Of a stretch of 40,700 nt of DNA, positions 9,143 through 21,850 are shown in pieces. The position numbers were made by a program, and so were the translations under genes. Position 1 is the first letter of the stretch, and every line of letters begins with the position of its first letter. The stretch lies in NCBI GenBank assembly GCA_021325475.1, contig JAJPHA010000027.1, forward strand, positions 1-40,700, given 5' to 3'. Under the pieces are notes generated by a model. That model was not told the origin of the DNA. It saw only the letters and a list, made by a program, of their open reading frames with translations, and did no database searches. Source of the DNA: Rhodanobacteraceae bacterium (GTDB lineage: Bacteria; Pseudomonadota; Gammaproteobacteria; Xanthomonadales; Rhodanobacteraceae).

Positions 9143-10480
9143 TCACTTGCCGATGCAGAACGTGGCGAAGATCGCGCCGAGCAGGTCGTCGCTGCGAAAC
9201 TCGCCGGTGATCTCGCCGAGCGCCTGCTGCGCCAGCCGCAATTCCTCCGCAGCGAGCTCGCCGGCGCGTTCGCCGAGGCGGCGCTCCGCCGCCGCGAGAC
9301 ACGCCGCCACCCGCTCGAGCGCCTGGACGTGGCGCGCGCGCGCGCTGAACGCGCCCTCCGCGGCCTCGCCGCGACCGGCCAGGCGCACCAGCTCGCCGCG
9401 CAGCAGGTCGAGGCCGTCGCCGCGTTGCGCGGAAATATACAAATGTACTTCGTCGTCGCGCCGTTCGACGCGCGCCGGCTCGCCGGAGCGATCGATCTTG
9501 TTGTGCACGATCAGCCGGGTCGCACCGGCGGGCACTTCACCGAGCAGCGCGCGATCGGCCTCGCCGTCCTCGGTGACCAGCAGCACGACGTCGGCGCGCG
9601 CCAGCTCGGCGCGTGCGCGGCGCATGCCCTCCTGCTCGATCGGGTCGGCCGAATCGCGTAGGCCGGCGGTATCAACCAGGGTGAGGGCGATGCCGTCGAG
9701 CGTCACGCTTTCGCGCAGCACGTCGCGCGTGGTGCCGGGCAGCGCGGTGACGATCGCGCGCTCGCTCTGCGCCAGCGCATTGAGCAGACTCGACTTGCCG
9801 GCGTTCGGCGCGCCGACGATGACCGCGTGCAGACCGTCGCGCAGGACGACGCCGCGCCGCGCCGCGGCGAGCAGGTCGGCGAGCGCGCCGCGCAGCGCCG
9901 CCAGCTCGGCGCCGAGCTCCGGTGCGCCCAGGAAATCGATCTCCTCCTCGGGGAAGTCGAGCGCCGCCTCGAGCCAGGCGCGCAGCCGCACCAGCGCCGC
10001 GAACAGCCCCTGCACGCGCGCGGAGAATTCGCCTTCGAGGCTGCGCAGCGCCGCGCGCGCCGCGGCTTCCGAGCCGGCGGCGATCAGATCGGCGACCGCC
10101 TCGGCCTGCACCAGATCGAGCTTGCCGTTGAGGAAGGCGCGCTCGGAGAATTCGCCCGGGCGGGCGGGACGCGCGCCGAGCGCGCAGACCCGCGCCAGCA
10201 GCAGTTGCAGCACGATCGGGCTGCCATGGGCGTGCAGCTCGAGCACGTCCTCGCCGGTGAACGAGTGCGGCGCGGCGAAGTACACCATCAGGCCGCGGTC
10301 GAGCGGCGCGCCGGCGGCGTCGTAAAAAGTGCAAAAGTGGAAAACGCGCGGCCGCGGGCGGCGGCGCGTGAGCGCGCGCGCGATGGCGCGGGCGCGCGGC
10401 CCCGACACGCGCACGATGCCGATGCCGCCGGCGCCGGGCGGCGTGGCGATCGCGGCGATCGTGGCGCTGGCCGCGCGCAT
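9143..10480 (-). CDS. mnmE: tRNA modification GTPase MnmE (TrmE)
   Basis: The 445-aa protein acts with MnmG (GidA) to place the 5-aminomethyl-type modification on wobble uridine 34 of certain tRNAs. The N-terminal formyl-THF-binding domain starts TIAAIATPPGAGGIGIVRVSG. The central G domain shows GAPNAGKSS (G1), DTAGLRDSADPIE (G3) and NKID (G4). The helical domain closes with the essential C-terminal CIGK. The ATG at 10480 follows the yidC stop by 12 bp, and that stop codon lies in a TGAGG sequence that may act as Shine-Dalgarno, suggesting coupling. The segment RVFHFCTFYD, encoded by an A/T-rich patch at 10322-10345, is unusual compared with relatives. Confidence 0.96.
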   Translation of the reverse strand: MRAASATIAAIATPPGAGGIGIVRVSGPRARAIARALTRRRPRPRVFHFCTFYDAAGAPLDRGLMVYFAAPHSFTGEDVLELHAHGSPIVLQLLLARVCALGARPARPGEFSERAFLNGKLDLVQAEAVADLIAAGSEAAARAALRSLEGEFSARVQGLFAALVRLRAWLEAALDFPEEEIDFLGAPELGAELAALRGALADLLAAARRGVVLRDGLHAVIVGAPNAGKSSLLNALAQSERAIVTALPGTTRDVLRESVTLDGIALTLVDTAGLRDSADPIEQEGMRRARAELARADVVLLVTEDGEADRALLGEVPAGATRLIVHNKIDRSGEPARVERRDDEVHLYISAQRGDGLDLLRGELVRLAGRGEAAEGAFSARARHVQALERVAACLAAAERRLGERAGELAAEELRLAQQALGEITGEFRSDDLLGAIFATFCIGK

Positions 10481-10492
10481 GGCCGCGCCGCC

Positions 10493-12190
10493 TCAGCGCG
10501 CTTTCGCCTCCGCGGTCTCCAGCCGGCGGGTGATGATCCATTGCTGCAACAGGCCGAGACCGCCGTTGACCGCGTAATAGAGCACCAGGCCGGCCGGGAA
10601 GAACAGGAACAGCACGGCGAAGATCAGCGGCATGGTCTTCATCATGCGCGCCTGCATCGGATCCATGCCGGGCGAGGTCGGCGACAGCCACTGCGCGCCG
10701 AGCATGATCGCGCCGTTGATGATCGGCAGCACGTAGTACGGATCCGGCGCGGACAGGTTCTGGATCCAGCCGAAGAACGGCGCCTGGCGCAGCTCCACGC
10801 TTTCCAGCAGCACGTAGTAGAGCGCGAAGAACACCGGGATCTGGATCAGGATCGGCAGGCAGCCGCCGAGCGGATTGATCTTTTCCTTCTGGTACAGCTC
10901 CATCATCGCCGCGTTCATCTTCTGGCGGTCGTCGCCATAGCGTTCCTTGAGCGCTTCCAGCCGCGGTTGCAGCCGGCGCATCTTCGCCATCGAACGGAAC
11001 TGCGCCTCGCTCAGCTTGAACATCGCCAGCTTGATCACGAGCACCAGCAAGATGATGGCGAGCCCCCAGTTGCCGACCAGCGTGTGGAACTTGACCAGGA
11101 TCCAGTGCATCGGCTCGGCGATCGGCGTGAGCAGGCCGTAGTCGGCGGTGAGACCGAGCCCCTTGGCGATGCCGGCCTGTTCGATCGCGTCGAGCTGGCT
11201 CTCCAGGGTCGGACCGAGGTACAGGTGCGAGACCAGCGTGCGCTGCGCCCCCGGTTCGACGCGGATCGCCGGCGACAGCGTGCTGATCCGGTAGCGGGTG
11301 GTGCCATCCGGCGCCGTCACCAGCGCGCTCGAATACTCGTCGGTCTCGGCCGCCGGCGGAATCCAGGCGGCGAAGAAATAGTGCTGCAGCATCGCCGCCC
11401 AGCCGCCGGCGAACGTCGCCTTGAGCGGGTTGCCGGCGAACTGGTCGAAGGCGAGTTTCTTGAACTTGTCCTGCGGGCTGTACCAGGCGGCGCCGACGAA
11501 GGCGTAGCGTTCCGGATTGTTGAACGACAGCCCGCCCGGCACCGCCGGCGGCACGCGCTGCAACTGGCGATACTCGTTGCCGGTCCAGGCCTGGGTGCCG
11601 GCGTTGGCGATCTCCACGCGGCTCTCGATGAGATAGCTGCCGCGGGTGAAAACGTATACTTTGCGCACTTGTACGCCGCTCGCGTCCTGCCAGGCGAGCG
11701 GCACCTCGAGGCGGTCCGTGCCCGGCGCGAGCGCGTAGCGTTCGGCCTCGGCGCGGTAGACGGTTTGATGATCCGGCGCCGGCGCGTCGGTACTGACCAG
11801 TCCGCTCTGGGCGACGAAGAACGTTGCCGGCTGATCGTCGAGCAGTCGCACCGGGCGGTCCTTCTCGTTCGGATCGACCGGATAGGCGAGCAGATCGGCG
11901 GCGACGATCGTGCCGCCGCGGGTGTCGATGACGAGATGCAGCACATCGGTGCGCACCTCGATCCGCGGCGCGGGTGCGGCCGGCGGCGACGGCGCGACCG
12001 GCACCGGCGCGGCGCTGCCGCTGGCGCGCGGAATCTCCGCGCTCGGGTTGCTCGCGCTCGCCGCGGCGGTCGGCTTGGCCGTGTCCGGCGCAACCGCCGG
12101 CTTGGGGCCGTAATCCTGCTCCCAGGCCTGCCACAGCAGGAAGGCGACGAAAGCGAGGGCGAAGAGCAGGAACGATCGGGTCGAGGACAT
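10493..12190 (-). CDS. yidC: Membrane protein insertase YidC
   Basis: The 565-aa inner-membrane insertase cooperates with SecYEG or acts alone in folding and inserting membrane proteins. The start MSSTRSFLLFALAFVAFLLWQAW gives the first TM helix directly; a longer frame from 12238 adds only an Arg/Ala-rich tail and was rejected. A Pro/Ala linker leads to the large periplasmic beta-domain (about residues 75-320). Five C-terminal TM segments follow from NWGLAIILLVLVIKLAMF, including the conserved IPVFFALYYVLLESVELR and FPAGLVLYYAVN. Position between rnpA and mnmE is canonical. The small yidD gene usually found between rnpA and yidC is absent; only 111 bp separate them. Confidence 0.96.
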   Translation of the reverse strand: MSSTRSFLLFALAFVAFLLWQAWEQDYGPKPAVAPDTAKPTAAASASNPSAEIPRASGSAAPVPVAPSPPAAPAPRIEVRTDVLHLVIDTRGGTIVAADLLAYPVDPNEKDRPVRLLDDQPATFFVAQSGLVSTDAPAPDHQTVYRAEAERYALAPGTDRLEVPLAWQDASGVQVRKVYVFTRGSYLIESRVEIANAGTQAWTGNEYRQLQRVPPAVPGGLSFNNPERYAFVGAAWYSPQDKFKKLAFDQFAGNPLKATFAGGWAAMLQHYFFAAWIPPAAETDEYSSALVTAPDGTTRYRISTLSPAIRVEPGAQRTLVSHLYLGPTLESQLDAIEQAGIAKGLGLTADYGLLTPIAEPMHWILVKFHTLVGNWGLAIILLVLVIKLAMFKLSEAQFRSMAKMRRLQPRLEALKERYGDDRQKMNAAMMELYQKEKINPLGGCLPILIQIPVFFALYYVLLESVELRQAPFFGWIQNLSAPDPYYVLPIINGAIMLGAQWLSPTSPGMDPMQARMMKTMPLIFAVLFLFFPAGLVLYYAVNGGLGLLQQWIITRRLETAEAKAR

Positions 12191-12301
12191 GTGCCTGGCT
12201 GCTGTCGGGACCGCCGCGCGTGTGCGCGCCGCGGGCATTGCTGTCGGAAGACCGTCGGAGGCGCCGCATTCGCTGGAGCGGGCGCGGCGGCGCCGGTGGG
12301 A

Positions 12302-12691
12302 TCACGAACCGGCGCGCATTGTGCCGGGCGCGGAGGTTTCGTTCAACGCCGCGGCGAGCCGGCGCCAGAGCGCGGCGAGTTCGGCGCGCAGCGCGGCGTT
12401 GTCGGCGGCCGCGGCGCGGGCGCGCGCCACCACCAGCAGATCGAGCGCCGGCAGCGCGGCGCGATTCAGGCGGAAACTTTCCCGGATCACGCGGCGGATG
12501 CGGTTGCGCACCACGGCGTGTTTGCTGACCCGCCGCGATACGGCGATGCCGAGCCGCGCGAGCGCCGCGGCGCTCGGGCGATATTCGACGGCGAAGCAGG
12601 GTGTCGCACAACGCGCACTCGCCGCGCGCAACGCGGCGAAATCGGCGCGGCGAAGCAGACGGGCGTGGCGCGGCAGACCAAGATCCGCCAT
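12302..12691 (-). CDS. rnpA: Ribonuclease P protein component
   Basis: The 129-aa basic protein is the protein subunit that helps the RNase P RNA bind pre-tRNA and cut off 5' leaders. The start MADLGLPRHARLLRRADFAAL aligns with the family N-terminus. The RNR motif appears as KHAVVRNRIRRVIRESFRL. It begins 14 bp after the rpmH stop, the standard coupled arrangement. The C-terminus is Ala-rich and somewhat longer than in E. coli (119 aa). Confidence 0.95.
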   Translation of the reverse strand: MADLGLPRHARLLRRADFAALRAASARCATPCFAVEYRPSAAALARLGIAVSRRVSKHAVVRNRIRRVIRESFRLNRAALPALDLLVVARARAAAADNAALRAELAALWRRLAAALNETSAPGTMRAGS

Positions 12692-12705
12692 CGCCGCGGC
12701 CGGGT

Positions 12706-12840
12706 TCAGGGGATCAGGCGCTTGCGTCCCTTGGCGCGGCGCGCATTGAGCACGAGCCGGCCGCCGCGGGTCTTCATGCGCGCACGAAAGCCGTGGGTGC
12801 GGGCGTGCTTGAGCTTGCCGGGTTGGAAGGTGCGTTTCAT
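12706..12840 (-). CDS. rpmH: Large ribosomal subunit protein bL34
   Basis: The 44-aa protein reads [18 protein letters not shown] and then [20 protein letters not shown] with a terminal LIP. The family normally has [18 protein letters not shown] in the centre, so this is a clear bL34 with K-T-R-G-G in place of A-T-K-N-G. It is the first gene of the leftward rpmH-rnpA-yidC-mnmE series and lies immediately downstream of a strong promoter. Confidence 0.97.
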   Translation of the reverse strand: MKRTFQPGKLKHARTHGFRARMKTRGGRLVLNARRAKGRKRLIP

Positions 12841-12873
12841 GGCAGCGTCCAAGTGCGATCAAAAAGGCGGGAG

Positions 12874-12903
12874 AGTGTAGAGGCTGCCTGGCGACGGTGT
12901 CAA
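12874..12903 (-). promoter_or_regulatory. Predicted sigma-70 promoter of rpmH-rnpA-yidC
   Basis: On the minus strand there is a perfect -35 TTGACA (12898-12903) and a -10 TACACT (12874-12879) with an 18-bp spacer, 34 bp from the rpmH start codon. This is the best promoter match seen in the window. Confidence 0.7.
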
Positions 12904-12914
12904 TGCAAGGCGGC

Positions 12915-12944
12915 TTGGCGCGGCCCGCAAGCTGGGGGTAGACT
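12915..12944 (+). promoter_or_regulatory. Predicted dnaA promoter
   Basis: A -35-like TTGGCG (12915-12920) and -10-like TAGACT (12939-12944) with 18-bp spacing lie 32 bp upstream of the dnaA ATG. They diverge from the rpmH promoter in the same 136-bp gap. No DnaA box of good quality is visible here, so autoregulation cannot be argued from this gap. Confidence 0.45.
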
Positions 12945-12976
12945 GCCGCTCTTACGCAATCCGAACGACGCAAGCG

Positions 12977-14293
12977 ATGAGCGAGTTGTGGCGGCGCTGT
13001 CTGGATCGCCTGGAAGGCGAGTTCAGCGTCGAGGACATGCACACCTATCTTCTGCCGCTGCAGGCCAGCGAAGACGCGGAGGGCATGCGTCTGCTCGCGC
13101 CGAACGCCTACACGCTCGACATCGTCAAGGCGGAATTCCTGCCGCGCATCGGCCAGGTGTTGAACCATCTGCACGGCGCGCCGATGAAACTCCGGCTCGA
13201 AGTGGGTGCGCTCGCCGGGCGGCGTCCCGAGAAGGCGAGCGGCAAGACGCCGGCGAACGACGCGGCGGAACTCGAGACCAATCTCGATCCGCATTACACC
13301 TTCGATTCGTTCGTCGAAGGCAAGTCGAACCAGCTCGCCAAGGCCTCCGCCATCCAGGTGGCGAACAACCCCGGGCGCGCCTACAACCCGCTGCTGCTGT
13401 ACGGCGGCACCGGGCTCGGCAAGACGCATCTGATGCACGCCGCCGGCAACCTGATCCGCGCCAACGATCCGGCGACCAAGGTGATGTACCTGCGCTCCGA
13501 GCAGTTCGTCAGCGCCATGATCGACGCGCTGCGCACCAAGCGCATGGACGATTTCAAGCGTCGCTTCCGCGACGTGGATGCGTTGCTGATCGACGACATC
13601 CAGTTCTTCGCCGGCAAGAACACCACCCAGGAGGAGTTCTTCCACACCTTCAACGCCCTGTTCGAAGGCAAGCAGCAGATCATCCTCACCTGTGATCGCT
13701 ATCCGAAGGAGGTCGACAACCTCGAACCGCGGCTGAAGTCGCGCCTGGGCTGGGGCCTGTCGGTCGCGATCGAGCCGCCGGATTTCGAGACCCGCGCCGC
13801 GATCCTGCTGAGCAAGGCGGCCGCCCGCGGCCTGGACATGCCGGAGAAGGTCGCGTTCCTGATCGCCAAACGCATGCGCTCGAACGTGCGTGACCTGGAA
13901 GGGGCGCTCAACACGCTCGCCGCCCGCGCGAATTTTCTCGGCCAGCCGATCACCGAGGAATTCGCCCAGGAAACCTTGCGCGATCTGCTGACGGTACACA
14001 GCCAGGCGATCACGCTGTCGAACATCCAGAAGACGGTGGCAGACTATTACCAACTGCGCCTGTCGGATCTCTTGTCCATGAATCGCAGCCGTTCGCTCGC
14101 GCGACCGCGACAGATCGCGATGACACTGGCGAAGGAGCTCACCGAGCACAGCCTGCCGGAGATCGGCAAGGCCTTCGGCGGGAGGGATCACACCACCGTG
14201 CTGCACGCCTGCCGCACGGTGCGCGAATTGCGCCAGATCGACGGCAAGATCCGCCAGGATTGGGAAAAACTCTTGCGCGAATTGACCGGCTAG
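12977..14293 (+). CDS. dnaA: Chromosomal replication initiator DnaA
   Basis: The 438-aa AAA+ protein binds DnaA boxes at oriC, melts the origin and loads the helicase. Domain I is [21 protein letters not shown]. The short domain II is around residues 80-100. Domain III begins at NPHYTFDSF-type sequence ([18 protein letters not shown]) with Walker [11 protein letters not shown] and Walker [10 protein letters not shown]. Domain IV carries the DNA-binding signature [15 protein letters not shown]. The ATG at 12977 is the start because similarity begins at MSELW. It is the first gene of the rightward dnaA-dnaN-recF-gyrB series, with a 175-bp AT-rich gap before dnaN that I interpret as oriC. Confidence 0.98.
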   Translation: MSELWRRCLDRLEGEFSVEDMHTYLLPLQASEDAEGMRLLAPNAYTLDIVKAEFLPRIGQVLNHLHGAPMKLRLEVGALAGRRPEKASGKTPANDAAELETNLDPHYTFDSFVEGKSNQLAKASAIQVANNPGRAYNPLLLYGGTGLGKTHLMHAAGNLIRANDPATKVMYLRSEQFVSAMIDALRTKRMDDFKRRFRDVDALLIDDIQFFAGKNTTQEEFFHTFNALFEGKQQIILTCDRYPKEVDNLEPRLKSRLGWGLSVAIEPPDFETRAAILLSKAAARGLDMPEKVAFLIAKRMRSNVRDLEGALNTLAARANFLGQPITEEFAQETLRDLLTVHSQAITLSNIQKTVADYYQLRLSDLLSMNRSRSLARPRQIAMTLAKELTEHSLPEIGKAFGGRDHTTVLHACRTVRELRQIDGKIRQDWEKLLRELTG

Positions 14294-14468
14294 CTGTGGA
14301 CAAACTGTGCAACAATTCGCACCGCGCGGTTATCCACAAAAGACGCACAGGGAAAGCGCTGGGAACACGAGCCGCTAGAATCGAATAATTCATTGAATTA
14401 GAAAGAAAATATCTCCAAACTCTGTCATCCACAGCCCCTATTACAAAAGCTCATTTCTAGGGAGAGCT
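14294..14468. other. oriC: Probable chromosomal replication origin (oriC)
   Basis: The dnaA-dnaN gap contains a perfect DnaA box TTATCCACA at 14330-14338. A one-mismatch box lies in reverse at 14295-14303 (TTGTCCACA when read on the minus strand) and another at 14425-14433 (TCATCCACA). Between them, 14376-14420 is strikingly AT-rich (AATAATTCATTGAATTAG and AAAGAAAATATC), a strong contrast with a genome of about 70% GC and a good candidate for the DNA-unwinding element. The dnaA-dnaN location is the published origin position for Xanthomonas campestris. The switch of gene orientation just left of dnaA agrees. Confidence 0.8.
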
Positions 14469-15569
14469 ATGCAATTCAGCATTCAGCGTGAAGTCTTGCT
14501 CAAGCCCCTGCAGCAAGTGATCGGCGTGGTCGAGCGTCGGCAAACGCTGCCGGTGCTGTCGAATTTGCTGGTGGTCGCCGCCGACGGCCGGGTGACTTTC
14601 ACCGGCACTGATCTCGAAGTGGAGATGTCGGCGAGCATCGCGGCGCAAGGGGCACAGGCGGGCGAAATCACCTTGCCGGCGCGCAAGCTGTTCGACATCT
14701 GCCGCGCCTTGCCGGACGGCAGCCAGGTGCAATTCAAACTGTCGGGGGATCGGGCGACGGTCAGTTCCGGGCGGAGCCGCTTTACCTTGGCGACGCTGCC
14801 GGCAACCGAGTTTCCGGTGATCGACAAAATCGAACTGGTCGAACGGGTAACCTTGCCCGAAGGCACGTTGAAGGAGTTGATGGATCGCACCGCCTTCGCC
14901 ATGGCGAACCAGGATGTGCGCTACTACTTGAACGGTCTGCTGGTCGACCTGCGCGAGCGGGCACTGCGCTGCGTGGCGACGGACGGGCATCGGTTGGCGC
15001 TGTGCGAGACCGAACTGGGCGCGATCAGCGCCTCGCCCCGGCAAATCATCATCCCGCGCAAAGGTGTGTTGGAACTGCAAGGCCTGTTCGCCGCCGGCGA
15101 GGGCGAGGTGGAGCTGGAATTCGGCCGCAACCACCTGCGCATACGGCGCGACGGCGTGGTGTTTACCTCGAAGTTGATCGACGGCCGCTTCCCCGATTAC
15201 GAGGCCGTCATCCCGATCGGCGCCGACAAGGAAGTGCGGATTGAGCGCGAAGCCTTCCGCGGTGCGTTGCAGCGCGCGGCGATCCTGTCGAACGAGAAGT
15301 ATCGCGGTGTGAAGCTGGACGTCGGGCCGAATCGGCTGCGCATCGTCGCGCACAACCCCGAGCAGGAAGAGGCGGTCGAGGAACTGGAGGCGCAGACCGG
15401 CGGCAGCGAGCTCAGCGTCGGTTTCAATGTCAACTATCTGCTGGACGCGCTCAACGCCTTGACCGGAGACGAGGTGCTGCTGTGCCTGCGCGACGCGAAT
15501 TCGAGCTGCCTGCTGCGCACGCCGGACAGCGAGAAGTCGCGGCACGTCATCATGCCGCTGCGGCTCTGA
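14469..15569 (+). CDS. dnaN: DNA polymerase III sliding clamp (beta subunit)
   Basis: The 366-aa ring protein tethers polymerase III to DNA. It starts MQFSIQREVLLKPLQQVIGVVERRQTLPVLSNLL after a GGGAGAG Shine-Dalgarno, shows the three-fold clamp repeat, and ends RTPDSEKSRHVIMPLRL, the family terminus containing the MPxRL tail. Its third codon positions look less GC-rich than those of neighbouring genes (AAA, TTG and CAA are frequent). recF follows after 42 bp. Confidence 0.98.
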   Translation: MQFSIQREVLLKPLQQVIGVVERRQTLPVLSNLLVVAADGRVTFTGTDLEVEMSASIAAQGAQAGEITLPARKLFDICRALPDGSQVQFKLSGDRATVSSGRSRFTLATLPATEFPVIDKIELVERVTLPEGTLKELMDRTAFAMANQDVRYYLNGLLVDLRERALRCVATDGHRLALCETELGAISASPRQIIIPRKGVLELQGLFAAGEGEVELEFGRNHLRIRRDGVVFTSKLIDGRFPDYEAVIPIGADKEVRIEREAFRGALQRAAILSNEKYRGVKLDVGPNRLRIVAHNPEQEEAVEELEAQTGGSELSVGFNVNYLLDALNALTGDEVLLCLRDANSSCLLRTPDSEKSRHVIMPLRL

Positions 15570-15611
15570 TCGCGATTCCTTCGAGGCGGGCGTCCGACGC
15601 GGGATGCAGGC

Positions 15612-19178
<3,567 letters not shown>

Positions 19179-19268
19179 CGGCGCGGCTCGAGTCGGCACT
19201 AGGCTCGCGCCTCCCGCGCTCGCCAAGTGCCCCGGCCCTCGGCCTCCTGCCTCGGGCGTTCGGCCCTT

Positions 19269-19291
19269 GCGGCCTGCCACCGGCAGGCCGC
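19269..19291. repeat. Perfect hairpin between the gyrB repeats
   Basis: GCGGCCTGCC and GGCAGGCCGC form a 10-bp stem with loop ACC. There is no T-tract on either side, so it is not a standard terminator. It lies within the 137-bp segment bounded by the two gyrB end copies. Confidence 0.8.
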
Positions 19292-19315
19292 ATGCCGTGC
19301 GGCACCGGGCCTCAC

Positions 19316-19373
19316 CCGCGCCGCGACTTCATCGAACAGAATGCATTGCGGGTCGCCAATCTCGATGTCTGAG
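19316..19373 (+). pseudogene. Direct repeat copy 2: detached duplicate of the gyrB 3' end
   Basis: This copy is identical to 19121-19178 over 58 bp, including the stop codon, while the flanking sequences are unrelated. It has no start signal and cannot be translated alone. It resembles the displaced gene end left when an element integrates at the 3' end of a gene, or a local duplication. Confidence 0.9.
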
Positions 19374-19380
19374 GTTGGGG

Positions 19381-19539
19381 GAGTGGGAAGTGGGAAGTGG
19401 GGAGTGGGACGAGCTGACGGGAATCGGAAGCGGGTGAGCGGTGAGCGGTGAGCGGTGAGCGGAAAGAGCTGCGCCGCCCTCAGCCCTCAGCCCTCAGCCC
19501 TCAGCCCTCAGTCCTCAGCCCTCAGCCCTCAGCCCTCAG
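19381..19539. repeat. Composite heptanucleotide tandem repeats (locus 1)
   Basis: Four RAGTGGG units (19381-19408), four GGTGAGC units (19433-19460) and nine CCCTCAG units, one of them TCCTCAG (19477-19539), are all in 7-bp register. The G-run spacing on the plus strand of the first array, and on the minus strand of the last, fits G-quadruplex motifs. The same RAGTGGG...CCCTCAG layout recurs at 34981-35109. Confidence 0.9.
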
Positions 19540-19691
19540 CTTGAATTCCGTCCACCCGTTGCGATTTCGTTAACGCAATCGTCGGCCACGAATTTTGTGC
19601 GGCGGCAGCTTGAGCTTGGCCGGGCGCAGGGTTACCCTCGTTTTCTCCCGGCTGCGTTCCAGCAACCAACAAGAATTTCGAGGAGCCGATC

Positions 19692-20978
19692 ATGACGAAA
19701 GCGAGAAGCGGGCTGATGCGAACCTTGTGCGGCATCGGCATGGCGCTGCTGTTGGCGCTGACGAGCGGCGTCGCATTGGCGAAGAAGGAAGACGAGAGCC
19801 GCTATCCGAACGCCAGCCGCACCGCACCGAAGAGCGATCTGACCAGTTCCTCCGATCAGAAGGCGTTGCAGGCGGGTCTCGATGCGCTCAATGCCGGCGA
19901 AGACACCAAGGCGCTGGAACTGCTGCAGAAGGTGCTCGACACCAGCAAGAGCAAGTACGCCCGCGGCATCGCCCTCGAAGGCATCGGCAACGCCAAGTAC
20001 AACTCCCAGGACTACGCCGGCGCGATCGCGGCGTTCAAGCAGTTGCTCGAACTGAATTCGGTTCCGAACGACGCCTATTTCGACTCGATGTACTACCTCG
20101 CCGCGGCCTACGCCGCCGATGGCCAATACCAGGCGGCGCTCGACCAATTGAAGACCTGGCGCGAGCAGGGCAAACGCGAGACCGCCGATTCCTATGCGCT
20201 CGAGGGCAATGCCTACTACCAGTTGCACAAGTACCCCGAGGCGATCGCCGCGATCAAGAAGGCGCAATCGCTCAGCGATCATCCGAAGGAATCGTGGAAC
20301 AGCATTCTGATGGCGAGCTACGCCGAGACCGGCCAGAGCGCGCAGGCGGCGGGCGTGATCGACGAGCAGCTGGCGAAGGATCCGACCAACAAGCAGCTCA
20401 TCCACAACGCGCTCGTGATCTACATCCAGACGGATCAGGTGGACAAGGCGCTGGCCCTACTCGAGCGCGAGCGCAAGCAGGGCCTGATCGACAGCGAGGG
20501 CGATTACGTCTCGGCGGCCAAGTTCTACGCCAACATCGCGCAGAGCGGCGACAAGCCGGACGTCGCGGTGAAGGGCGCCGAACTGCTGCAGGAAGGCATC
20601 GCCAAGAACATCGTCAAGGCGAGCGCGGACAACTACAAGCTCGAGGGCGATCTGTACCTGGTGGCGCAGGAACAGGACAAGGCGCTCGCGGCGTACAACA
20701 AGGCCGCGCCGCTGGCGAGCAACGGCGACATCGACTACACCCGTGCCCAGCTCCTGGGCGCGCAGCAGAACTGGGCGGAGGCCAAGAGCGTGATCCAGAA
20801 AGCGATCGCGCGCGGCGTCAGCCACAAGGGCAAGGCCTATCTGCTGCTCGGCAAACTCGATCTCGCCCTCGGCGACAAGGCTGGGGCGAAGACCGCCTTC
20901 CAGCAGGCCGAGGCGGACGCCGAGACGCGCGCCGAGGCGGCCGAGCAACTGCAGAAGTTGCAGGCGGCGAAAAAGTGA
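19692..20978 (+). CDS. Secreted tetratricopeptide-repeat protein
   Basis: The 428-aa protein has a signal peptide (MTKARSGLMRTLCGIGMALLLALTSGVALA). The mature part consists almost entirely of TPR-like helical pairs: LDALNAGEDTKALELLQKVL, NSQDYAGAIAAFKQLLEL, YQAALDQLKTWREQGK, HKYPEAIAAIKKAQSL and others to the C-terminus. It probably acts as a periplasmic protein-interaction scaffold. A clear GAGGAG Shine-Dalgarno precedes the ATG. It sits 145 bp upstream of tonB on the same strand, as TPR genes do in related genomes, hinting at a role with TonB-dependent uptake; this is inference only. Confidence 0.85.
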   Translation: MTKARSGLMRTLCGIGMALLLALTSGVALAKKEDESRYPNASRTAPKSDLTSSSDQKALQAGLDALNAGEDTKALELLQKVLDTSKSKYARGIALEGIGNAKYNSQDYAGAIAAFKQLLELNSVPNDAYFDSMYYLAAAYAADGQYQAALDQLKTWREQGKRETADSYALEGNAYYQLHKYPEAIAAIKKAQSLSDHPKESWNSILMASYAETGQSAQAAGVIDEQLAKDPTNKQLIHNALVIYIQTDQVDKALALLERERKQGLIDSEGDYVSAAKFYANIAQSGDKPDVAVKGAELLQEGIAKNIVKASADNYKLEGDLYLVAQEQDKALAAYNKAAPLASNGDIDYTRAQLLGAQQNWAEAKSVIQKAIARGVSHKGKAYLLLGKLDLALGDKAGAKTAFQQAEADAETRAEAAEQLQKLQAAKK

Positions 20979-21060
20979 GGAAGGATAGCGGCGAACGCTA
21001 GAGCATCTATACAAACCTGGGGCGCTGGTGTAACGTACCGCGCCCTCCGTCGAGGAACCC

Positions 21061-21108
21061 GTGAACCTGCGTGCCGAAGCGCCGGCCGACGCGGGCAACG
21101 ATTACTGA
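21061..21108 (+). other. Possible 15-codon leader ORF upstream of and in frame with tonB
   Basis: A GTG codon preceded by GAGGA starts VNLRAEAPADAGNDY and stops at TGA (21106-21108). The frame is that of tonB, whose ATG follows 15 bp after the stop and has only weak Shine-Dalgarno sequence. This could be a coupled leader peptide or the remnant of a longer N-terminus. Confidence 0.35.
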
Positions 21109-21123
21109 TACCGGTCCAAACTG

Positions 21124-21780
<657 letters not shown>

Positions 21781-21850
21781 GCGTCGCGGCCGGTAGCCAA
21801 GCGCCACGACGTAGTGCCACACTAGACCACCACACTTCAAGGGTAGCGTT

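Noticed and set aside
9827-12880. Open frame of about 1000 codons antisense to mnmE, yidC and rnpA
   Set aside because: It crosses three well-conserved genes and their gaps, has low-complexity composition, and is explained by the high GC content.
19381-19539. Considered a CRISPR array because of regularly repeated units
   Set aside because: The units are contiguous 7-mers with no spacers, and no cas gene is present in the window.
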